NCBI GenBank assembly: GCA_035560795.1
Contig: DATMYV010000011.1
Span: 1-56,373 of the forward strand
Length of the DNA stretch: 56,373 nucleotides
Reading direction: 5' to 3'
From: Longilinea sp035560795
GTDB taxonomy: Bacteria > Chloroflexota > Anaerolineae > Anaerolineales > Anaerolineaceae
A program made the position numbers and the translations under genes. How positions within the stretch are numbered: position 1 is the first letter of the stretch; the number at the start of each line of letters is the position of its first letter. The notes beneath the pieces are model-generated. The model saw only the letters and a list, made by a program, of their open reading frames with translations. It was not told where the DNA came from and ran no database searches. Positions 48,847 to 56,373 of this stretch are shown here, one piece after another.

Positions 48847-50142
48847 ATGAAGGTTACGGTCATTGGCGGCGGATCAACCTATACCCCTGAGCTGATCATG
48901 GGGTTCCTTGCGCGGGCAAAAACCTTTCCTTTAACTGAATTGTGGCTGATGGATATCGACGCGGCCCGGCTGAAAGTAGTGGGCGAATTTACGCAGCGAC
49001 TCGCAGCCACCCATCAGGCGCCTTTCCAGATCGTGTTGAGTACGAACCAACGCGATGCAGTCGCTGGGGCAGCTTATGTGACCACCCAGCTGAGGGTTGG
49101 GCAAATGCCCGCCCGGCGGGAGGATGAGTACCTGGGTCAGCGTCACGGTCTGATCGGTCAGGAGACGACTGGGATTGGCGGGATGGCGAAAGCATTACGA
49201 ACAATTCCCGTCGTTCTCAAGCTGGCGCAGGATATTCGCGAGGTTGCGCCGGGGGCGATACTGGCGAATTTTACCAACCCCTCCGGACTGGTGACGCAGG
49301 CTCTCAGCATGTACGCGCCGGATGTGCCGGCCGTGGGGGTGTGCAACGTGCCCATCACCACCAAGATGTCGCTGTTGGAAGGCCTGGAAAAGAGCCTGGG
49401 AATAAAGATTGATCCGGACCAATGTGAATTGAACACACTTGGGCTTAACCATTTATCCTGGCACCGCGGATTTAAAGTGGATGGCGAGGAGATGTGGGAT
49501 GAGGTAATGCGGACCTATCTGGCGGAACTGCGCGATTCGCCTGAACCGGAATACCCAGTCAAATTAATCGAAACATTGCAGATGATTCCCAATTATTACC
49601 TGCAGTATTTCTACGGCACCAGGCACAAACTGGATGAGCAAAAGAACTGGCCGCCGTCGCGCGCCGAAGTGGTGATGGAGGTGGAAAAGGATTTATTGCG
49701 CGAATATGCCGACCCTGCTTTGGCCGAACCCCCGGCTGACCTGATGAAACGCGGCGGCGCCTACTACTCGACCGTAGCCACCCAACTGCTCAATGCCCAC
49801 TATAACAACCTGGGCGAGACGCATGTAGTCAATGTGCGGCATAACGGCGCGGTCAAAGGATGGCCAGAAGATTGGGTGCTCGAGATGCCCTGCAAGGTCG
49901 ACCGCGGCGGAGCCCACCCAATCCCGGCCGAGCCGCTGCCAGAGACCTGCTTTGGCCTGATTGCGCAAGTAAAATCGTATGAGATCCTGACGGCGCAGGC
50001 TGCGGTCAGCGGGGACCGCGATCTTTTATACCAGGCAATTCTGTCCCATCCGCTTGGACCGGATGCGGATCAAATCGAGGATTTGGTCGAAGATTTGCTG
50101 ATGACGAACCGGCAGTATTTACCGCAGTTTTGGAAGGACTAA
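48847..50142 (+). CDS. Family 4 glycoside hydrolase, 6-phospho-beta-glucosidase type
   Basis: This 431-residue NAD- and metal-dependent hydrolase has the N-terminal motif GGGSTYTPE, Cys166 in CNVP and His202 in GLNHLSW. The CNVP motif is associated with 6-phospho-beta-glucosidases such as CelF, LicH and ChbF, in contrast to the CHSV enzyme at 9475. Such enzymes need a 6-phosphorylated disaccharide, normally made by a PTS. Here the sugar comes through an ABC importer, so the kinase at 50161 would have to phosphorylate it. ChbF of E. coli acts on chitobiose-6-phosphate after ChbG, whose homologue is also present (51156). Confidence 0.9.
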   Translation: MKVTVIGGGSTYTPELIMGFLARAKTFPLTELWLMDIDAARLKVVGEFTQRLAATHQAPFQIVLSTNQRDAVAGAAYVTTQLRVGQMPARREDEYLGQRHGLIGQETTGIGGMAKALRTIPVVLKLAQDIREVAPGAILANFTNPSGLVTQALSMYAPDVPAVGVCNVPITTKMSLLEGLEKSLGIKIDPDQCELNTLGLNHLSWHRGFKVDGEEMWDEVMRTYLAELRDSPEPEYPVKLIETLQMIPNYYLQYFYGTRHKLDEQKNWPPSRAEVVMEVEKDLLREYADPALAEPPADLMKRGGAYYSTVATQLLNAHYNNLGETHVVNVRHNGAVKGWPEDWVLEMPCKVDRGGAHPIPAEPLPETCFGLIAQVKSYEILTAQAAVSGDRDLLYQAILSHPLGPDADQIEDLVEDLLMTNRQYLPQFWKD

Positions 50143-50160
50143 TGCTTGAGATGAGGCAGA

Positions 50161-51159
50161 ATGACTGATTATTATCTGGGTGCAGATCTTGGGGGCACGC
50201 GGACGCGCGTGATCGTCGCAGATCGCCAGGGCCATGCACTCGGCTTTGGCGAGAGCGGACCGGGCAACCATGAGACGGTTGGCTTCGACGGTTTTAAATC
50301 GAATCTGCATCAGGCGGTCAATCAGGCGCTCGCGGCGGCTGGAATTACCCCGGCCCAGATTGGCGGCGCCGGGTTTGGCATCGCCGGATATGATTGGCCG
50401 GTTGAATATGAACCGATGCTGGAAGTGCTTCGTTCGCTCAACCTGCGCGGCGCGATCGACCTGGTGAATGATACGGAACTGGGCTTGCTGGCAGGCTCGC
50501 CGCGCGGCTGGGGTGTGGCGGTGGTTTCCGGCACGGGCTGCAATTGCCGCGGCTGGGATGCCACGCGCACCCATTTCGGGCGCATCACCGGCGGCGGGCT
50601 GGACTGCGGCGAGTTTGCCGGGGCGAGCGAATTAATGTTCATGGCCATGCGCGCCATGGCATATGAGTGGACCGGACGCGGACCGGCCACCGCGATTTCA
50701 ACCGCTTTTATTAAGAAAACCGGAGTGAAGGACCTTCAGGATTTGCTGCAGGATATCATTTGCCAACGGGTTGAAATTGGAGCAGCCGACGCACCGTTGG
50801 TTTTTCAGGTTGCCGCCGAGGGCGATGCCGTGGCGTTGGACCTGGTGCGTTGGGCAGGCGGCGAACTGGGTGAACTGGCGAATACCGTGATCCGCCAATT
50901 GAATTTTCAGGAATTGGATTTCGACCTGGTACAAATCGGCAGCACCTTCGATGGCAGCCCGCTGTTGACCGAGGAAATGAAAAAGAAGGTACATGCCGTG
51001 GCTCCCAGGGCAAGGTTCATCCGCGCGCACGAACCGCCCGTGATGGGCGCGGTTTTGTTGGGCATGCAGGCTGGCGGCGTTTCGATCGATGCAGCCGTGC
51101 GGGATAATCTCAAACAGTCAATTACACGCTTGCCCAGGAATGGTTACGCGGAAGCATGA
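50161..51159 (+). CDS. BadF/BadG-type sugar kinase (N-acetylglucosamine kinase-like)
   Basis: This 332-residue protein is of the BadF/BadG/BcrA/BcrD ATPase family, which includes N-acetylglucosamine kinases. Phosphate-1 motif GADLGGTRTR is near residue 7, phosphate-2 motif VVSGTGCN near residue 121, and an adenosine-site segment (EPPVMGAVLLG) near residue 292. The missing C-x2-C cluster residues exclude a benzoyl-CoA-reductase activator. In this operon it may phosphorylate the imported disaccharide, or the monosaccharide released by the GH4 enzyme. Its stop overlaps the next ATG (ATGA), indicating coupling to the deacetylase. Confidence 0.88.
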   Translation: MTDYYLGADLGGTRTRVIVADRQGHALGFGESGPGNHETVGFDGFKSNLHQAVNQALAAAGITPAQIGGAGFGIAGYDWPVEYEPMLEVLRSLNLRGAIDLVNDTELGLLAGSPRGWGVAVVSGTGCNCRGWDATRTHFGRITGGGLDCGEFAGASELMFMAMRAMAYEWTGRGPATAISTAFIKKTGVKDLQDLLQDIICQRVEIGAADAPLVFQVAAEGDAVALDLVRWAGGELGELANTVIRQLNFQELDFDLVQIGSTFDGSPLLTEEMKKKVHAVAPRARFIRAHEPPVMGAVLLGMQAGGVSIDAAVRDNLKQSITRLPRNGYAEA

Positions 51160-51995
51160 GCGCGCGGTTGATCGTTAACGCGGATGATTACGGTCATACC
51201 GCCGGGGTTTCGGCAGGCATCCGCGCGGCGCACCTGCACGGCATGGTCACCTCCACATCGGCGATGATGAACCGCCCAAACGCCGTTCAGGCCTTGCCGC
51301 TGGCAATCCAAACCTGCCCGCAGCTTGGCTTGGGCCTGCACTTGGTTTTGACCAGCGGGCGGCCCTTGCTGCCGGCCGGGAAACTCGCCAGCCTGGTGCA
51401 GCCGGACGGCCGTTTCTTTTCACAGGATGGATTCATCGCGCGTTTGGAACAAATCGATCTGAACGAGGTGCAGGCCGAATGGCACGCACAGGTGGAGTTG
51501 TTCACACGGACTACAGGACGCCTGCCCGACCACCTGGATTCACACCATCACGCCTCCTATTTCACGCCCGGGCTATTTGAGTGCATGTTATTGCTTGCCG
51601 AAGAATGCCATTGCCCGATCCGAAAACCATTTGGGGTTGATTCGGCCAGCATGGCTGATTATCTGCCTTTTGAGATGGACGGCGCGGCCCAAAATGAAAT
51701 TCATAGTCTCATCGACCGGTACACTCCCATTACCACCGACCGGTTTACCGATCGATTCTACGATCAGGGCGTTTCGCGATCAAATCTGCTGGCCATTTTG
51801 GCTGAAATAGCGGTTGAGGCCAACCATAAAACGGTCGAGCTGATGTGCCACCCGGCCGTGGTGGATGAAGAACTGCGCGCTGTGTCCAGCTACAATGACA
51901 ACCGCGCTCATGAACTGGCGCTGCTGCAGGACCCGGAAGTTTTGTCTCACCTCCAGACCCTGGGAATCAAATTGATCCATTACGGTCAAATATAA
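51156..51995 (+). CDS. chbG: YdjC/ChbG-family carbohydrate deacetylase
   Basis: This 279-residue hydrolase belongs to the YdjC family. The metal site shows NADDYG near residue 7 and DSHHH near residue 127, and GLHLVLTSG near residue 56. In E. coli, ChbG removes one acetyl group from diacetylchitobiose-6-phosphate, which allows the GH4 enzyme ChbF to act and produces the inducer. The operon here contains both a ChbF-type GH4 and this protein, strong context for chitobiose-type sugars. It overlaps the kinase gene by four bases and is the last gene of the LacI operon. Confidence 0.9.
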   Translation: MSARLIVNADDYGHTAGVSAGIRAAHLHGMVTSTSAMMNRPNAVQALPLAIQTCPQLGLGLHLVLTSGRPLLPAGKLASLVQPDGRFFSQDGFIARLEQIDLNEVQAEWHAQVELFTRTTGRLPDHLDSHHHASYFTPGLFECMLLLAEECHCPIRKPFGVDSASMADYLPFEMDGAAQNEIHSLIDRYTPITTDRFTDRFYDQGVSRSNLLAILAEIAVEANHKTVELMCHPAVVDEELRAVSSYNDNRAHELALLQDPEVLSHLQTLGIKLIHYGQI

Positions 51996-52087
51996 AAACC
52001 CATTGCGCAAAAAAAAGCATCAAAGCAACCTTTTCTCGCTTTGCCAGGGGTAGCGCGAGGAAAACTGCAGCAGTTATTAACACGTGA

Positions 52088-52122
52088 GGATCAATGGGCA
52101 ATCTTTTCTTGCCTGTTGATCC
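52088..52122 (+). terminator. Hairpin downstream of the LacI operon, possible terminator
   Basis: GGATCAA...GGCAA (52088-52101) pairs with TTGCC...TTGATCC (52109-52122) around a T-rich loop, with a two-base internal loop. No T-run follows it, but a downstream AT-rich stretch does. It lies about 90 bases after the deacetylase stop, so it may end the operon. Confidence 0.45.
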
Positions 52123-52164
52123 TGCATTCTATATGATTCCAATTTAAATAAAAGTACAGTGAAT

Positions 52165-52195
52165 TTGTCAAGAATCCATCTGAACTCAGTATAAT
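52165..52195 (+). promoter_or_regulatory. Putative promoter of the peptidase-fusion gene
   Basis: TTGTCA (52165-52170) and a perfect TATAAT (52190-52195) are separated by 19 bases, longer than ideal. The ATG follows at 52237 with GGAGG at 52226-52230. Confidence 0.5.
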
Positions 52196-52236
52196 GTATT
52201 CGACCGCGCAATTAATGATTCGATTGGAGGTACTGA

Positions 52237-54330
52237 ATGGTTCAGGTGCAGACCGATTTCCTGCCGCATACACACGGCTTTCCATTTAAAAATGCCTTTG
52301 GGCAACGCCTGCCGCTGCATTATGACCTGCCGCTAAGCGGAGTGGTGGATTTAAATGAAGTCAGCGACGGGCTGTGCGGCGGCATGTGTTTTGCCGCGCT
52401 GGATTTTTTCCACGCAGCCCAGCGCCCGCCCGCGGTAGCAGACGCGAGTCTGCTGGATTACCTGCGCGGCCGTCAGGTTGACAGCCTGAAGGTGATGACA
52501 ATTTTGAAGATCATCGAAGGGCTATTGCTCGAAGCTGAGGAACGCAAATCGCGCTTGCTGAGCCGAGAGGTTCCCAAACTGCGCCGCCGTTTGGAAAAAG
52601 GTCAGCCGGCCGTGCTGGCGTTGCTCTACCCGCATGCCCAGGCAGGCCAAACCGCCAGCCATTTTGTCATCGCCGCGGGTTACGAGTTCGACCAGCAGAA
52701 CGGCCAATTGACCGTCAATTTGTATGATCCGAACCTTCCGGGTACCACACAACGCCTGCGGGGTTCATTAAGCAGCGGCGTTCTGGTTTATGGACCCACT
52801 CCTTTGGCTGGTTTCATCCTCATTCCTTATAAAATTCACAAAAAACCGCCGACCGCCGTCTGGCCGGAAGGTCTGCAGGCTTTTGGTGCTGAAGCGCCAG
52901 CGGCTTTCAAACTGAACTGGCCGGTCGACAGTCGCCGCGTCAACCAGTTTTTTGGCGAAAATCCGGATAGTTATAAAGGATTTGGCCTGCCCGGACACGA
53001 AGGTCTGGATCTATTCGCGCCTGACGGCGCCAATATCTACGCCGCCGCCGAGGGCGACGTGTACCAGGCCGGTTTCCCGAAAAATCACCCCTACGGCCGG
53101 CATATCCGCATCAAACATCAGCTGAACGGTAAAACCGTACATACCATCTACGGGCACCTCTCCGAGATTCTCATCAGCGAAGGCCAGCACGTTGTAGCTG
53201 GCGCGTTGATCGGGCGCGCCGATAATACCGGCAACTCACGCGGTTCGCACCTGCACCTGACGGTGAAAATCGAGGGCGAACAGACCAAAGGCTACCCGGC
53301 TGGCATTGTCGATCCGTGGCCTTACCTCAAGGACAGCCCGGCGGTTGAACCGGAACCTTCGGTTGGACCGCTGCCGCCTCCCAGCGGTGTGGAGGTGTTT
53401 ACCAGTATCGAATTGAATCTGCGCGGCGGGCCAAACACTGAATTCCGCGTAATCGCGGGGCTGCCGGCGGGCGAAAGGCTGCAGGTTTTGGGTAAAGCTG
53501 ACGAAGTGCGCCCGAAGATCGGCCAGCAGGGGCAGTGGCTGCAGGTGCTTACCGCCAGCGGGCAGGCGGGTTTTGCGGCTGCCTGGTTTTTGCAGGATAC
53601 CGGGGAGGTCTTCCCGCCCAGCGACCTGATCCTTTATCCGTTTGACCAGCTCAACCTGCGCGCCGGCCCTGGCACCGGTTTTGACCTGCTGGCAACCCTG
53701 ACCATGGATGATCCCTTGACCGTGCTGGGGGATGCCGGTCTGGCACGCGGAAAACTGGGCAAGCAAAATGAATGGATCCAGGTGCAAACCGCCAAAGGCC
53801 AGCGCGGTTTCGTGGCTGCCTGGCTGGCGCATGTCACCGGGCAGAACGCCCCGGCGAGCGGCCTGACGGTTTACCCGATCGAGTGGGTCAACTTGCGCGC
53901 ACGCCCCTCGACCCAGGAGAACGTGCTGGCGGTGGTAACCAGCAACGACGCGCTCACCGTATTGGGCGATGCAGCGCTGGCGCAGACCAGATTGGGCCAG
54001 GCTGATCAATGGTTGAACGTGCGCGCGCCGAACGGGATGAGCGGTTTTGTGGCTGCCTGGCTGGTGCATACCCAGGCGACGCCGCCGGCACCGCAGCCGG
54101 TGCTGACCAGCCTGAAAGTCATCGCCGCTGCCGATCTGAATTTGCGAGCGCAGCCGAGCGTCAACTCGCCGCGCGTGGGCGGATTATTCGCCAATGAAAA
54201 ATTAGGCGTGTTGGAGCCCGACCTTGCAGCCGCAAAGTTGAAGGTTGGCCAGCAGGAGCAGTGGATCTACGGCGAGAATCCGAAAGGCGAGCGCGGTTGG
54301 GCGGCAGCATGGTTTTTGAAAGCGGGCTGA
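52237..54330 (+). CDS. Cysteine-peptidase-like / M23 peptidase / four-SH3b fusion protein
   Basis: This 697-residue protein has three parts. Residues about 1-200 look papain-like: GLCGGMC (Cys47, Cys51), His142 in ASHFVIAAGYE and NLYDPN (Asp164) give a Cys-His-Asp-type arrangement. Residues about 230-365 are an M23 (LytM) peptidase with all zinc-site residues: His254 and Asp258 in GHEGLD, His307 in YGHL, and His338/His340 in GSHLH. Residues about 388-697 are four SH3b-like repeats, each with an N-L-R-x-x-P core and A-A-W end. No signal peptide is visible. M23 enzymes cut peptidoglycan cross-bridges, so an unusual export route or a cargo of a contractile or lytic system should be considered. 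Confidence 0.82.
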   Translation: MVQVQTDFLPHTHGFPFKNAFGQRLPLHYDLPLSGVVDLNEVSDGLCGGMCFAALDFFHAAQRPPAVADASLLDYLRGRQVDSLKVMTILKIIEGLLLEAEERKSRLLSREVPKLRRRLEKGQPAVLALLYPHAQAGQTASHFVIAAGYEFDQQNGQLTVNLYDPNLPGTTQRLRGSLSSGVLVYGPTPLAGFILIPYKIHKKPPTAVWPEGLQAFGAEAPAAFKLNWPVDSRRVNQFFGENPDSYKGFGLPGHEGLDLFAPDGANIYAAAEGDVYQAGFPKNHPYGRHIRIKHQLNGKTVHTIYGHLSEILISEGQHVVAGALIGRADNTGNSRGSHLHLTVKIEGEQTKGYPAGIVDPWPYLKDSPAVEPEPSVGPLPPPSGVEVFTSIELNLRGGPNTEFRVIAGLPAGERLQVLGKADEVRPKIGQQGQWLQVLTASGQAGFAAAWFLQDTGEVFPPSDLILYPFDQLNLRAGPGTGFDLLATLTMDDPLTVLGDAGLARGKLGKQNEWIQVQTAKGQRGFVAAWLAHVTGQNAPASGLTVYPIEWVNLRARPSTQENVLAVVTSNDALTVLGDAALAQTRLGQADQWLNVRAPNGMSGFVAAWLVHTQATPPAPQPVLTSLKVIAAADLNLRAQPSVNSPRVGGLFANEKLGVLEPDLAAAKLKVGQQEQWIYGENPKGERGWAAAWFLKAG

Positions 54331-54353
54331 TCTTTAGAGAATAATAGGATTGC

Positions 54354-54382
54354 TTGACTTTTCCGATCAAATTTCCTAATAT
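54354..54382 (+). promoter_or_regulatory. Sigma-70 promoter of the PadR operon
   Basis: TTGACT (54354-54359), 17 bases and TAATAT (54377-54382) form a good promoter about 44 bases before the regulator ATG. Confidence 0.75.
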
Positions 54383-54410
54383 GTAGTTGAACTATATATT
54401 GTTCATCTAC
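54383..54410 (+). promoter_or_regulatory. Inverted-repeat operator for the PadR regulator
   Basis: GTAGTTGAAC (54383-54392) and GTTCATCTAC (54401-54410) are inverted copies with one mismatch, separated by the AT-only spacer TATATATT. The site starts right after the -10 box and covers the transcription start, typical for PadR autorepression. Confidence 0.75.
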
Positions 54411-54425
54411 CTATCAGGAGATTCC

Positions 54426-54764
54426 ATGCGTCCCGACCATTTCCTGCCCCTGACCGAAACATCCTTTTTCATCCTGTTTAGCATCGTCTCCACGCCGAAA
54501 CACGGATATGCGATTATCAAAGATGTGGAAAGGATGAGCGCAAGTCGGGTTGTCCTGGCAACCGGCACGTTGTACAGCGCGCTGCGACGCATGCTGGAGG
54601 ACGGCTGGATCGAGCGAATGGGAGAAGACTCATCAAACGGCGACGGCCGGGACCGTAAACTCTACCGGATGACGGACGAGGGCCGGCGGATTTTCAACCT
54701 GGAAACCGAAAGGTTACAGGCGCTGGTTCAACTGACTTCCCTGCGAAAAGCAATGGATGGATGA
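54426..54764 (+). CDS. PadR-family transcriptional regulator
   Basis: This 112-residue protein is a minimal PadR repressor: a winged helix with PKHGYAI near residue 24 (the family's H-G-Y-x-I), GTLYSALRRM near residue 48 and KLYRMTDEGR in the wing-to-helix region near residue 79, then a short dimerisation helix. ATG 54426 follows AGGAG; an upstream in-frame start would lie inside the operator. Its last codons overlap the start of the membrane protein gene (ATGA). PadR proteins often respond to phenolic or membrane-active compounds; the ligand here is unknown. Confidence 0.9.
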   Translation: MRPDHFLPLTETSFFILFSIVSTPKHGYAIIKDVERMSASRVVLATGTLYSALRRMLEDGWIERMGEDSSNGDGRDRKLYRMTDEGRRIFNLETERLQALVQLTSLRKAMDG

Positions 54765-56170
54765 TGGAAACCTCAAGGGGGCTTTTCCACGGCCTGGCTT
54801 TGCGTTCTTATGAACGCCTGTTGCGTTTCTACCCTGCGCGCTTCCGCAGGGAATTTGCGGCAGAGCTCCGTGAAGTCTTTCTGGATCGCATGAATGAACC
54901 AGATGGCGGCGGCGCGGCCGGAAAAGCAGCGCTTGCCCTGCGGGAATTGTCCGGGTTGACCTGGTCGGTCATGCGGGAGCGCTGGCACGAATGGCGAACC
55001 CGCTGGGAGGGCGAATTGGAAAAAGAGAGTCAGATTATGAGCAATGGGGACGGCAGCCTCCTTCTGCGAGGAACAGGCGTTCCGGGCAATGGACTCCTGT
55101 GGTGGTTTGGTTGGGTGGTATCGAGTCTGCTGGCCATCCCGGCGGCGATGCTGCTGGCCACGCCATTTGCCATGCCCTACATTTGGTTGCACCAACTCGC
55201 AACCCGGGCAGGCTGGCGGCCGGAAGTGGCTCAAAACAACCTGTTGATACTGGGCTTCTTCACCGCGTTTGCGCTGCTGCTGGCGGTCGCCCAATGGCTG
55301 CTGTTGCGACGGCTGCTGCCGAACCCTGGGCGCTGGTTTGCAGCGACCGCGTTGGGCGCCTGGCTGGGGGGAGCGACCGCCAGTGGAATCTTTCTGATAG
55401 GCGGTGCAGACATCCTGGGACCTGGCTGGATCCTCTGCCTTATCCTAGCTGCGGACGGTCTGGTGCTCGGCCTGGCGCAATGGCTGGCGCTGAGGCGGTA
55501 TGCTCTGCACGCCGGCTGGTTGATGCTCATCGATCTGGTAGCCTTTGCTTCATTGGTGCTGCTCCCGCGCGTCAGTATCACCAATACCGCAGAGATGGTG
55601 CGGGTTATCTTATGCCTGGCGCTGCCCGGAGCCATCAGCGGCCTGGGAGTGTGGCTGCTGTTACACATTTCCCGGTCCAGGGATGCAACCGCAAACGAAA
55701 TTTCGGCTCCTCGGGTGCGCGTCGCAGGACGGCATCCCGCTACACGGGTGGCAGTCGCAACAGTTGCAGCCGCTGCGATTTTCTTCTTCCTGACCTGGGC
55801 GTATGCGGCTTCCCAGTTATCGCTGGCCAAGGACCGCGGCGCTTACCCGACCGTCGAAGAGGCAGTCGTCGGGTATAACAACACGGGTTTTGGTGACGCC
55901 AAGGTGGTTTCCATTACCAATATACAGACCGGGCCTAATCGACACAACGGCAGCCAGCCGTATGTCTGGTTTGGAACGGCCACGGTCAAATTGGATCGCG
56001 TCCCGGCGGGATTGTCACGGTCGAGCTATTTCGCCGGTTCTTATTACATTCATACCCGCGATGGTTGGGTGTTCATGGGGGAAGGCACCTTCCCGGAGTT
56101 CGTTGGTTGGGTGATGGATTTGTACAACTTGGAAGGGGTGCGCGAATTCCGGGCCGGGAATTCAAATTGA
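54761..56170 (+). CDS. PadR-coupled integral membrane protein of unknown function
   Basis: This 469-residue protein begins with about 85 residues resembling the 'permease prefix' seen before PadR-linked transporters (RFYPARFRREFAAELREVF near residue 24). Seven or so hydrophobic helices follow between about residues 110 and 300, then one more helix near residue 335, and a C-terminal extracytoplasmic domain of about 110 residues (365-469) that is soluble and beta-rich. No ABC, MacB or RND signature was recognised. Translational coupling to PadR suggests a stress- or antibiotic-related membrane function (inference). Two start codons, ATG at 54761 and 54764, are adjacent. Confidence 0.7.
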   Translation: MMETSRGLFHGLALRSYERLLRFYPARFRREFAAELREVFLDRMNEPDGGGAAGKAALALRELSGLTWSVMRERWHEWRTRWEGELEKESQIMSNGDGSLLLRGTGVPGNGLLWWFGWVVSSLLAIPAAMLLATPFAMPYIWLHQLATRAGWRPEVAQNNLLILGFFTAFALLLAVAQWLLLRRLLPNPGRWFAATALGAWLGGATASGIFLIGGADILGPGWILCLILAADGLVLGLAQWLALRRYALHAGWLMLIDLVAFASLVLLPRVSITNTAEMVRVILCLALPGAISGLGVWLLLHISRSRDATANEISAPRVRVAGRHPATRVAVATVAAAAIFFFLTWAYAASQLSLAKDRGAYPTVEEAVVGYNNTGFGDAKVVSITNIQTGPNRHNGSQPYVWFGTATVKLDRVPAGLSRSSYFAGSYYIHTRDGWVFMGEGTFPEFVGWVMDLYNLEGVREFRAGNSN

Positions 56171-56373
56171 AGGCCGATCAGCCCAATGTTCCAGTATAAA
56201 GGAACTACGGATGGCTTCCCGAGGGCATATTTTGGTTCCAATGCAATACTTTCATAACGAACCAGCGTTAAAATTCCATATTTGAGCTTTCATTTTCTGC
56301 GGGATGCGTTTTTTGAGGCGAATTTTAAAAATAATGCTGGTTGTATTTCGAATTGACGAGTGTTATATTAATA
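56171..56373. other. AT-rich end of the window, no gene seen
   Basis: The last 200 bases carry no supported gene or terminator. The final 90 bases are AT-rich and could be a promoter region for a gene beyond the window. Confidence 0.4.

Noticed and set aside
50161..51159. Benzoyl-CoA or 2-hydroxyacyl-CoA dehydratase activator
   Set aside because: The family is shared, but the cysteines that hold the iron-sulfur cluster in activators are absent and the neighbours are sugar genes.

Overview
The window looks like chromosomal DNA of an anaerobic or facultative bacterium of the Chloroflexota, most likely class Anaerolineae. This is inferred from gene content and style: three sugar ABC transporters without an ATPase gene, lipoproteins with Thr/Pro-rich linkers after an LxAC lipobox, NAD-dependent family 4 glycosidases, a tungsten-type aldehyde:ferredoxin oxidoreductase, an ADP-forming acyl-CoA synthetase, and frequent GTG/TTG starts. 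No rRNA, tRNA, CRISPR array, insertion sequence or phage gene was recognised.

Region 1 (1-13981, + strand) is a carbohydrate locus behind a DeoR-family repressor. It has two complete sets of substrate-binding protein plus two permeases, an amidohydrolase, a SIS-domain sugar-phosphate isomerase, a GH4 alpha-galactosidase-type enzyme, and a tagatose-6-phosphate branch (PfkB kinase, LacD-type aldolase, GatZ/KbaZ homologue). The likely substrates are galactose- or galactosamine-containing sugars. Four tandem 10-bp repeats lie between the -10 box and the regulator's start codon.

Region 2 (13982-25214, +) has a three-subunit molybdenum hydroxylase (FAD, 2x[2Fe-2S], Mo), then homologues of all three subunits of the AllFGH oxamate carbamoyltransferase (FdrA, DUF1116, DUF2877). 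Between these lie a cyclase-family amidohydrolase, a GNAT protein, a thiolase-like protein without the catalytic cysteine, and its DUF35 partner. Together they suggest an anaerobic N-heterocycle or ureide pathway whose full reaction list is not known to me. An ADP-forming acyl-CoA synthetase follows at 26156.

Region 3 (25310-37036, both strands) holds a zinc-ribbon coiled-coil protein, a PHP hydrolase, an esterase with a GPH sugar symporter, a DUF5054 (GH38-like) protein, a ThiF/MoeB-type adenylyltransferase and the aldehyde:ferredoxin oxidoreductase.

Region 4 (37064-42420) is visibly more AT-rich. It holds two tiny coupled ORFs and a minus-strand operon of AMP-forming acyl ligase, acyl carrier protein, MBOAT acyltransferase and AlgX/AlgJ-like SGNH protein. 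The parts match the dlt D-alanylation system, but the ligase is of the acetyl-CoA-synthetase type. This is my main candidate for an undescribed system: ACP-dependent O-acylation of a surface glycan.

Region 5 (42420-51995, +) has two tandem paralogous lipoproteins, then a LacI regulator with a textbook promoter and two tandem perfect 12-bp palindromes. It controls a third ABC transporter, a GH4 6-phospho-beta-glucosidase-type enzyme, a BadF-type sugar kinase and a ChbG-type deacetylase: a chitobiose-like pathway in which an ABC importer and a kinase replace the PTS.

Region 6 (52237-56373, +) has a cysteine-peptidase-like/M23/SH3b fusion without a signal peptide and a PadR-regulated membrane protein.
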